Positions 56,186 to 64,000 of a stretch of 64,000 nucleotides of DNA are shown here, piece after piece; within the stretch, counting starts at the first letter, position 1, and each line of letters opens with the position of its first letter. The notes under the pieces are model-generated. The model had not been told where the DNA came from. It saw only the letters and a program-made list of their open reading frames with translations, and ran no database searches. Made by a program: the position numbers and the translations under genes. This DNA is from Eimeria necatrix. Taxonomy: Eukaryota > Apicomplexa > Conoidasida > Eucoccidiorida > Eimeriidae. The stretch spans positions 21,001-85,000 of the forward strand of contig NW_013651844.1 of NCBI RefSeq assembly GCF_000499385.1. Reading direction: 5' to 3'.

Positions 56186-59100
56186 AGCAGGCGCTGCTGC
56201 TGCTGCTGCTGCTGACGAGGGCTTCGGAGGGTCCATGTAAATCGGCGACTCTATCAGCATGCGCTGGTAGTCTGCGCGCAAAACCCCAAACCCTAAACCC
56301 TAAACCCTAAACCCTAAACCCTAAACCCTCGCCTGGAGGCCTCGAACGGCTCAACGGGGAAAAAGATAAACGCAAAAGATGAAAACAAATCAATTCAAAA
56401 CTCCATCTTTAGGAAGTTTCTCGAGTTCAAAAAACATATATTAAAACAACAAACTCGACTAGGGTTTAGGGTTTAGGGTTTAGGGTTTAGGGTTTAGGGT
56501 TTATTTTGTCAAGTGTCTACCGAATCCCAATCAATCAACTCAAACTTTGAGACAAAGCAAAAGAAAGCTACAAACAGATACCCCACGGTTCAGGATTCAG
56601 GGTTAGGGTTTAGGGTTTAGGGTTTAGGGTTTAGGGTTTACCTCTTTGCCAATATTCGGATTTTTTGGCTTCTACAGGTTCTCGCTCGCAGGCTATTAGA
56701 GCTTCTCTGCGAGCAGCTTTTTTGCTGAGGCAAAACACAAGGGTTTAGGGTTTAGCACTTCATTAGGGTTTAGGGTTTAGGGTTTAATTAGGGTTTAGCA
56801 CTTAATTAGGGTTTAGGGTTTAGGGTTTAGCACTTGACCAGGGTTTAGGGCTTAGGGTTTAAGACTTCATTGAAATCTATCCGAATGTTTCTTCAAAGTA
56901 AAACAAACAAACTATTTAAAAATGAGGGTTTAGGGTTTAGGGTTTCAGGGCACAACTAAATAAAAAGAATTATTAATTCAATAATAAATAAATAAATAAA
57001 ATAAAAAATAAAAATAAAAAAATAAATAATTGACAATCAAGTTAGAAGGGATACAGATGGCCAAAAAGTAAAGAGTGAGGAGGAAAAGGTCAAGAAACCC
57101 TAAACCCTAAACCCTAAACCCTAAACCCTAGGCAGATGAAAAGCAGGTATAGGAAGGGGAAAAAAGAAAAGCAAAACCCTAAACCCTAAATAGAAAGTCA
57201 AAAAGAAAAAAGAGAAATAGTCCTAGCCAAAACCCTAAACCCTCAAAAAGAAATAATTCCAAAACAAAAAGGAAGCCAAAAAAGCGCAAGACGCCCCCGA
57301 AACCCTAAACCCTAAACCCTAAACCCTAGAAAAGCAAGGGAACAGAGCAAGGACGCGAGATATCGAAAAACGAAAAAAGACAAGAAAAAAACCCGCCCAA
57401 AACCCTAAACCCTAAACCCTAAACCCTAGAAAAGTAGCCGAACCAGAAAAGATAGCGAGAAATGGAAGAAAGAAAAAAGCAAGAAAAAGCCCCGCCCAAA
57501 CCCCGCAACCAAATACCCCAAACCCCAAACCCTAAACCCTAAACCCTAAACCCTAAACTCTAAACGGACCGGGTTTTTTCGGTGAGTTGCAGCAGCAAAT
57601 TGGTGTTTGTCTTGAGGGCTTTCTGCTGCAGCAGCAAAGCTGTTTGTCTTTTATTTAATTCTTTTGTTAATTCTTTTATTTCTTTTTCAATTTCTTTTTC
57701 CAATTTGCTGCTGCGCGCCGAAAGCTCTTTTTGCTTCGACGCCAGCGCTGCATGCGCCTGCGCACAAACCCTAACTATTTAATTAATTAATTAATTAATT
57801 AATTAAATTAATTAATTAATTATTTATTTATATTAATTAATTAATTAATTAATTAATTAATTAATTAATTTACTTTATTTGTTTGTTTGTTTTGTTTGTT
57901 TGTTTTATTTGTTTTTTTAGATTCCGTGGGGTTTCATTTTCTAGGGTTTAGGGTTTGCGACGAGGAACGCGCCGCTTCTCTCTGGAGCATCTAGGGTTTA
58001 GGGTTTAGGGTTTAGGGTTTAGGGTCTGCATTAGTGAGCGTGCCACTACTCCCTGAAACACCTAGGGTTTAGGGTTTAGGGTTTAGGGTTTAGGGTCTGC
58101 ATTAGTGAGCATGCCACTACTCCCTGAAACACCTAGGGTTTAGGGTTTAGGGTTTAGGGTTTAGGGTTTAGGGTCTACATTAGTGAGCGTGCCACGACTC
58201 CCAGAAACATCTAGGGTTTAGGGTTTAGGGTTTAGGGTTTACGTTAATGAGCGTGTCGTTATTCTTTGAGGCCAGTAGAGTTTAGGGTTTAGGGTTTATG
58301 CCAATGAGTATGCTGCTGCTCTTTGAAACCCGCAGGGTTTAGGGTTTAGGGTTTAGGGTCTACACTAATGAGGGTGCTGCTCCTCTTTGAGGCCAGTAGC
58401 GTTTAGGGTTTAGGGTTTAGGTTTTACGCCAATAAGCTTGTGGCTGCTCTTTAAAGCATGTAGGGTTTAGGGTTTAGGGTTTAGGGTTTACGTTAATGAA
58501 CGTGGTGCTGCTCTTTGAAGCCCGCAGGGTTTAGGGTTTAGGGTTTACACTCATGAGAGTGTTGCTGCTCTTTGAAGCTCATAGGGTTAAGGGTTTAGAG
58601 TTTAGGGTTTAGAGTTTAGGGTTTAGGGTCTACGTTAATGAGCGTGTTGCTGTTTTCTGAAACCCGTATGGTTTAGGGTTTAGGGTTTACGCTAAAGAGC
58701 ATGTAGGGTTTAGGGTTTACACCAGTGAGCTTGTTGCTGCTCTTTTAAGCCCCTAGGGTTTAGGGTTTAGGGTTTGAATGAATGAGCGTCTTGCTGCTCT
58801 TTTAAGCCCCTAGGGTTTAGGTTCTAGGGTTTAGGTTTTAGAACGCCAATGCTGCTCTTTTGAGCCCGTAGGGTTTAGGGTTTAGGGTTTACACTAATGG
58901 GCGTGTTGCTGCTCTTTGAAGCCCCTAGGGTTTAGGGTTTAGGGTGGTTTGCTGCTTTGTGTAGCTTGTGGAGTTTAGGGTTTAGGGTTTACGCTGATGA
59001 GCGTGTTGCTGCTCTTTGAAGCATTTAGGGTTTAGGGTTTAGTGTTTACACCAATGAGCGGTTTGCTGCTTTTTGAAGCCCGTAGGGTTTAGGGTTTAGG

Positions 59101-62100
59101 GTTTAGGCTTGTGAGCGTCTTACTGCTTCTTGAAACCCGTAGGGTTTAGGGTTTAGGGTTTAGGGTTTGGAACACCAATGAGTGAGCCTGTTGCTGCTGT
59201 TTGACACTTGTAGGGTTTAGGGTTCAGGGTTTAGGGTTTACACCAATGAGCGGGATGCTGCTTTTTAAAGCCCGTAGGGTTTAGGGTTTATGTTAATGAG
59301 AGTCGTTCTGCTCTTTGAAACCCGTAGGGTTTAGGGTTTAGGGTTTAGGGTTTAGAACAGCAATGAGTGAGCGTGTTGCTGCTCTTTGGAGCCCGTGGAG
59401 TTTAGGGTTTAGGGTTTAGGGTTTAGAACACCGACGAGTGGGCTGGCTGTTGCTCTTTAACGCCCGTAGAGTCTAGGGTTTAGGGTTTAGGAGAACGTTG
59501 CTGCTCTTTCACGCCGGTAGAGTCTAGGGTTTAGGGTTTAGGGTTTAGGGTTTAGGGTTTCGACGACCAACGAGTGAGCGCGTTGCTGCTCTTGCACGCC
59601 CGCAGAGCGTATCTCGGTTTAGGGTTTAGCGTTTAGGGATTAGGGTTTAGGGTTTAGGGTTTAGGGTTTAGGGTTTAGGGTTTACTTGGGTGAGTTTGTC
59701 TTTTCTTTCTTTTTGTTTCTGTTTAACTTCTTGAGGGTCTTCCAACTCGAAAGCCACCGGCAAAGAATCCAACACTCTGTGCTGCAGACTTTTGTAAGTT
59801 GTGTGCAGCTGCTGCTGCACCTGTAAATAAAAAAAAATAAATAAAAAATAAAAAATAATTAATTAATTAAATAAATAATTAATTAGTTAGTTAATTAAAT
59901 TAGATAAATAAATAAATAAATAAATAATTCACTAATTGGATTAAGTTAAATAAAAAAATAGTAATTAATAGTCATCGATAAATGGCAAATAAAGAAGATA
60001 AGGAGGTAGGATGGGGGCAGCTGCTGCTGCACCTGTAAATAAATAAATAAATAAATAAATAATAAATAAATAAATAAAAAAATAAATAAATAAATAAATA
60101 AATAAATAAGGGCTTAATAATAAATAAAGAATAGTAATAAGTAAATAAAGTGAGTAATTAATAAATAGCAAATATAGAGGAAATGTCTAATATACAATAG
60201 ATAGTAAACAATAGATAAATAATATAAATGAATAATAAATAATAATAAATAATTAGTTAATAGATAAACAATAAATAATAAATAAATAAATAAATAAATA
60301 GTAAATAATAAATGCTAATTAATAAGTAGAAAATAATAATAAATAGGTAATTAATAAATAAATAACAAATGGCAGGTAATACTAAAGAGCAAAAAAGAAT
60401 GAAATAATAAAAACAAAAAGTGATAGATGAGTAATGAATACTGGCAATAAATAAATGAATAAATAAATAAATAAAATGTAATAAACAATAGACTAAAGCA
60501 TACAGATAATAGATAATAAAGTTATAATAAATAATAAACAAATAACAAGCAATGAGTAAATAATAAAAAATAAAAATAAATATGCAATAAATGCTAAATC
60601 AAAAATTGTATTGAATAATATATAATATACAAACAACGGGTAAAAAAAATAATAATTACATAATAAGGAATAATAAAAATAAAAAAACAAAAAATAGAAA
60701 AATAAATAAATAAAGAATAATGATTAAATAAGGGATAATAAAGGATTGAGGAAGAAAAAAGAGAACTTGGATAAAATAGCTTTCGGATTAAAATTAAAAA
60801 TCCGAAAAAGAAAAAAAAGACTTTTCTTGTTTTTACTTCTTGAGTCTTTTGAATTAAATCCATTAATTCCTTTTTGTCTCCTTCATAAATGCTTCTGTAA
60901 ATCAAACCCGCTGCAACATGGCGTTTAATGCAGTTTAAAATTCCTTTTCTTTCTTTCTGAAAAAACAAAAACAGAATTAAAAGCCCTTCCCCAACTCAGG
61001 TGTACGTACACCCCAAAGCCCGCGGGTGTACGTACACCTCAGCGCGGGGAAGCTGGAGTTCCGCAAAAGCGCACATTCGACAAAAGTGCAAATAAATGAA
61101 AGTTCTTTGGAATATTTAAGTTGGAAAAGATAAAAAGTCCTTTTAAAAGACCTTTTGCAGAAAAGAAAAGGAAGAAAAGCGGCAAAAAACGACTTTTCGC
61201 GATTTCTTCCGTTTGCCGAGTTGAAATGAGTCGAAAAGTCAGAAATGGGAAAATAAATGGAATTAAATGCAATTAAAATTAAAAACAAAAACATAAATGC
61301 TTTTTTAAAACTGCAAATATAAATAATGCGTCGCTACAGCTCAAATAAATATGCACTTGCATTCATGTTCTCGGGTGTACGTACACCGCAACCAAAGCAG
61401 CGCAACCAGTGCATGCGGATGCAAACGAAGAATAAACAATTTGTGCCACTTAAACTTAATTATTTAATTTAATTTAATTTAATTTAATTTAATTTAATTT
61501 GATTTAATTTAATGAAAAATAAATTTAATGAAGTCCGGGCGCACCTGCTCCGCTAAAAGCCCCTGGCTGCAATTAGCTAAAGCCTCCCTCGTATCTGCAA
61601 AACGTGCATCAAACCCTAAACCCTAAACCCTAAACCCTAAACCCTAAACCCTAGAGGCCTGAGGCTCACTACTAAGAGGCCCTTGGGCAGCAACCCTTGT
61701 AAGTGACCTAGGTTTTAGGGTTTAGGGTTTAGGGTTTCTGGGCTCACCTGCAAGATGTTCGCTGGTGAGATCCAGCTGCAGCAGCAGCAGCAAGCAAACA
61801 AGCCTAGGGTTTAGGGTTTAGGGTTTACGAAACTTAGAGTGTCTGCGTTTGAAGCGTCCGAGTACCCGCAGCAGAAGGGTTTAGGGTTTAGGGTTTGGGG
61901 TTTAGGGTTTAGGGTTTAGGTTACGTCTGCAGCCTCGAATCTGTCCATGAGCTTTCTAAGGACTTCTTCTTTTTCTTGTTGATCGGGAAAAGGGGGAAAA
62001 GTTGGAAGAGGGGGAATTGTGGCTTTTTGCATGCATGCGTTTTGCATGCATGCGTTTTGCATGCATGCGTTTTGCATGCATGCGTTTTGCATGCATGCAG

Positions 62101-63823
62101 AGAATCGGGAAAAAGCCCCAAGAAGACTTTTGGAAGGATTCATTAAATCCAAAGCAGCATAAGCAGCAGGAAGAGTCTGAGCAGCAGCAGCAAAACTTGC
62201 AGTTTTAATTTTCAAATTTATTTTATTTTAATTTTAATTTCTGAATTCATTTTTTATTTCCAAAAGGACAAATTCGCCCCTCTGTTTGGCCCTTCAGCTG
62301 TACGTACACCCCAACCCCGAAACCCACTTTCATTTAAATCCAAAATTCTTTTTATTTTTTAAAAATCTTTTTTAGAATTTCTTTTATTTATTTTATTTCC
62401 AAGAAATAAGAGAGAAAGACTTCGATATGCATTTATTTAATCGACAAACTCCTTTAATTTTTTTATTGTTTGTTTACTTCATTAATTTAAAATTAATTAA
62501 ATAATTAATTCATTTTCACTAATTATCGACTTCATTATTTATTTATTTATTTATTTATCATTTATTTGTTTATTTAATCCGCAAGAACAAATAAATAATA
62601 TATATTGCATGCAGCTGCTGCAGAAAGAAACAGAGTAAAACCGCAGCTCAGCTCCACGAATTAGGGTTTAGGGTTTAGGGTTTAGGGTTTAGGGTTTAGG
62701 GTTTACTTCTCGCTCGCGAGAGGGGGCGGGCTGGGGTTTGGGTTTTGGATAGAAAGGAGATCCTTTTATGTGAAGTCCTTCGTATTTGACTGAAAACAAA
62801 AGTAAATTAAAAAAAAATAATTATAAATAAATAAAAAAAAATATTAAATAAAATTAATAAAAAGATAAATAAATAAATAAGCAAACAAATAAATAAATAA
62901 ATAAATAAAAATAGACAAATAATAAATAAAGAAGTCTGGGCTCTTGTTTGGGATCGATCCCAGTAGTTCCTCTATTTCGAAGTTTGAAATAAATGAAATA
63001 AATAAAATAAATAAATGGAATAAATGAAATAATGAAACAATTAAATAATTAAACCAATTATATTTCGAGTCTTCTTTTGAATTTAATTTTTGTTTTTAAA
63101 TATTTTAATTTGAGAGTAAAAAAAGAAATTCTTTTTCTGCAGATGCATGCGCGCTTTGGAGTGTACGTACACCTGCTTGCTTCGCCTTTGCGCAAATCGG
63201 AAAATTTCTTTTTCGATTTTCAGAAAACAAAAATGCATTTAAATGAATTTAAAATGCCATTCCAACAAAAGCAATTTCAATTTGCAAACGCGGAACAAAT
63301 TTGCCTTTATTTTCCACCCAAACTCGCGCAAAACCCTAAACCCTAAACCCTAAACCCTAAACCCTAAACCCTCACTGTTGAGTTGGCAGTATTGCATTTC
63401 GCAGCCATCGCGGACAAAGAACTTCCCTCTGTACTGAAAGAAACCCATTTAAATATTTGAAAATAAATAAATAAATAAAATAAACAAATAATGAGATTAG
63501 GGTTTAGGGTTTAGGGTTTAGGCAGCCACGTGCAATTCAGCATCTGTGCTGCCTCAGGGTTTAGGGTTTAGGGTTTAGAATTTGAGGCCTAGGGTTTAGG
63601 GTTTAGGGTTTAAGCTTTGCGGCCTAGACTTTAAGCTTTAGGGTCTAGAGCGTAGCGTCTATGGCTCAAAGCCGAGGGTTTAGGGTTTAGGGTTTAGGGT
63701 TTAGGGTTTACGAGTCCGTCATTGAAGTCCAAAACCTCCACGAGGTTTATGGCCCCTAAACCCTCGACAGTAAACTGCTCTCCCCCTCTACAGAAAAAAG
63801 AAAAAAAAAATAAATGAATAAAA

Positions 63824-63878
<55 letters not shown>

Positions 63879-64000
63879 AATAACAATTTATTTATTTATT
63901 TATTAAAATATATTTTTTGTCTCAAAGATAGACTTATTTCAAATCACACATCTGCAAAGAAATGGGGAGAAAGAAATGCATTTGGAGTTGCATGCAGACA
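55091..64000 (-). CDS. Filamin-type Ig repeat plus coiled-coil protein, at least 12 small exons (5' end off window)
   Basis: Minus-strand exons, all joining in phase: 63787-63712, 63433-63376, 62789-62707, 62176-61925, 61775-61748, 61594-61545, 60956-60837, 59820-59686, 57757-57570, 56724-56642, 56271-56079 and 55202-55091 (TAA). They give 458 residues. The first three read as the end of a filamin/ABP280 repeat: a beta strand pattern through LDFNDGLYRGKFFV and the signature YEGLHIKGSPF. Then come a Pro-rich linker, a pentapeptide repeat (ACMQN), and helices and a long coiled coil (around 57757-57570, KLEKEIEKEIKELTKELNKR). An Ala homopolymer and a Lys/Arg-rich end follow. The last exon is the least certain; the protein may instead end at 56027. 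Filamin repeats mediate protein contacts, so a cytoskeletal or adhesive scaffold is plausible. The introns hold nearly all the repeats of this segment. Confidence 0.7.
55214..56046. repeat. AT-rich simple-sequence arrays
   Basis: (AAATA)n and (AATA)n near 55214-55300, mixed A/T with (AAATA) at 55300-55630, (TTTA)n at 55735-55850, and (AATTA)n at 55960-56040. The strand composition switches from A-rich to T-rich near 55730. All lie in the putative intron between the last two exons of the filamin-repeat gene. Confidence 0.85.
55649..55662. repeat. Palindrome GGTGTACGTACACC, copy 1
   Basis: Perfect 14-bp palindrome in an AT-rich intron. Other copies are at 60999, 61025, 61374, 62297 and 63160. 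Confidence 0.9.
56147..56212. repeat. CTG tract encoding an Ala homopolymer
   Basis: (CTG)14 followed by CAGCAGG and (CTG)7. In the minus-strand exon 56271-56079 it reads as Ala runs around a single Pro. Confidence 0.85.
56283..57560. repeat. Telomere-like heptamer blocks, both orientations
   Basis: AAACCCT orientation at 56286-56328, 57096-57129, 57175-57190, 57298-57328, 57400-57430 and 57520-57556. TTTAGGG orientation at 56461-56502, 56603-56640, 56741-56860 and 56924-56946. The blocks at 57096-57430 repeat in a larger cassette with spacers rich in AAAAAGAAAA and AGAAAAG. Confidence 0.9.
57774..57925. repeat. (TTAA)n and (TTTG)n arrays
   Basis: Long AATTAATT run, palindromic along its length, followed by TTTGTTTG repeats. 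It lies just upstream, on the minus strand, of the acceptor of the 57757 exon. Confidence 0.9.
57940..59690. repeat. Composite minisatellite: TTTAGGG blocks alternating with a conserved spacer
   Basis: About 27 copies of a 55-75 bp unit. Each has two to six TTTAGGG heptamers followed by a spacer that is itself conserved, near ACGCCAATGAGCGTG plus TTGCTGCTCTTTGAAGCCCG. The copies at 58026 and 58097 are nearly identical, others diverged. It fills the intron between the 59820-59686 and 57757-57570 exons. Confidence 0.9.
59822..60760. repeat. AT-rich (AAAT)n-type arrays with a duplicated exon start
   Basis: AAATAAAT runs at 59822-59930, 60036-60110, 60240-60300 and beyond, degrading to mixed A/T. 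Within it, 60012-60060 repeats the acceptor and first 16 bases of the 59820 exon (GTGCAGCAGCAGCTG after TTTACAG on the minus strand). The hydrophobic frames on the minus strand here are by-products of TTTATT repeats. Confidence 0.85.
60999..61038. repeat. Palindrome GGTGTACGTACACC, copies 2 and 3
   Basis: Two perfect 14-bp copies (60999-61012 and 61025-61038) spaced 26 bp start to start, in the intron between the 61594 and 60956 exons. Confidence 0.9.
61374..61387. repeat. Palindrome GGTGTACGTACACC, copy 4
   Basis: Perfect copy in the same intron as copies 2 and 3. Confidence 0.9.
61455..61515. repeat. (AATTT)n array
   Basis: About ten AATTT pentamers with one G interruption. Confidence 0.9.
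61612..61920. repeat. Telomere-like heptamer blocks around two small exons
   Basis: CCCTAAA units at 61612-61652, then TTTAGGG units at 61713-61737, 61804-61828 and 61878-61920. They flank the 28-bp exon 61775-61748. Confidence 0.9.
62025..62100. repeat. Five 15-bp units with TGCATGCATGC core
   Basis: TTTTGCATGCATGCG repeated five times without indels. In the minus-strand exon 62176-61925 each unit encodes Ala-Cys-Met-Gln-Asn. Confidence 0.95.
62297..62310. repeat. Palindrome copy 5 (one mismatch)
   Basis: GCTGTACGTACACC, one base different from the perfect palindrome, in the intron between the 62789 and 62176 exons. Confidence 0.8.
62662..62706. repeat. TTTAGGG block abutting a splice donor
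   Basis: Six heptamers. On the minus strand the exon ends GAGCGAGAA and the intron begins GTAAACCCTAAACCC without any other bases between. Confidence 0.9.
63160..63173. repeat. Palindrome copy 6 (one mismatch)
   Basis: AGTGTACGTACACC in the intron between the 63433 and 62789 exons. Confidence 0.8.
63332..63710. repeat. Telomere-like heptamer blocks, both orientations
   Basis: AAACCCT units at 63332-63372, touching the donor of the 63433-63376 exon. TTTAGGG units at 63497-63520, 63557-63578, 63591-63612 and 63676-63710, the last touching the donor of the 63787-63712 exon. Confidence 0.9.
63807..63910. repeat. (AAAT)n array with terminal inversion
   Basis: About 16 AAAT units followed by TTTATTTATTTATT, so the two ends can pair as a long hairpin. 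Confidence 0.9.

Noticed and set aside
60257..60690. Hydrophobic Tyr/Leu/Phe-rich minus-strand frames that resemble membrane proteins
   Set aside because: They translate TTTATT-type simple repeats. The only part with coding character here is the exon 60956-60837.
50380..62100. CRISPR-like array from the regularly spaced repeats
   Set aside because: Eukaryotic context. Units are simple or heptamer repeats without distinct equal-length spacers, and no cas genes occur.
61612..63710. A chromosome end (telomere)
   Set aside because: The heptamer blocks are short, occur in both orientations, are separated by unique sequence and exons, and the gene continues to the window edge.

Overview
The window looks like nuclear DNA of a coccidian apicomplexan, most likely Eimeria or a close relative. 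The evidence is intron-rich genes of mixed codon use, long CAG/CTG tracts coding for Ala/Gln/Ser, and abundant interstitial TTTAGGG/CCCTAAA telomere-like heptamers packed into one part of the window. Eimeria chromosomes are known to alternate repeat-poor and repeat-rich segments. Positions 1-50.2 kb read as a repeat-poor segment and 50.2-64 kb as a repeat-rich segment. The species call is an inference.

Repeat-poor part (1-28.6 kb). Genes are chains of small exons, often joined by introns of only about 53-75 bp. I rebuilt them by hand from GT/AG sites, keeping only joins where the reading phase agrees. They are: a long minus-strand gene (5686 to beyond the left edge) with a Gln/Glu-rich N-terminus, coiled coil, a C2-like conserved part and a C-terminal membrane segment; a small minus-strand gene (7953-7058); a plus-strand gene ending in a DPY30 motif (9545-12125); a plus-strand multi-exon gene (about 13597-15224); a partial plus-strand gene (16577-17083); a compact complete 125-residue gene (17765-18321); the 3' part of a minus-strand gene (24356-23525); and several single-frame ORFs of lower certainty. 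A 407-bp solo LTR lies at 12710-13116.

T-element zone (28.6-45.1 kb). First comes a non-LTR retrotransposon carrying a reverse transcriptase, a CCHC finger and a restriction-like endonuclease (R2-type architecture), broken by in-frame stops. Then come two adjoining minus-strand Ty3/gypsy chromoviruses. Element 1 (34739-41112) has gag, protease, RT, RNase H, integrase and chromodomain, all decayed, and its 5' LTR is cut off by element 2. Element 2 (41113-45079) has both LTRs but lost protease-RT-RNase H, leaving Gag fused in frame to the integrase part.

Repeat-rich part (48.9-64 kb). Three minus-strand genes can be followed exon by exon: a 278-residue protein with an IQ-like helix (50789-48917), a 265-residue secreted Ala/Glu-rich protein (53367-52135), and at least 12 exons (63787-55091, continuing off the right edge) of a protein with a filamin-type Ig repeat and a coiled coil. 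The heptamer arrays, AT-rich arrays, a composite minisatellite and a recurring palindrome lie almost entirely in the introns of the last gene. At four of its splice donors the intron starts directly with the telomere-like heptamer.

Exon coordinates are by eye. No alignment, splice predictor or database search was available.
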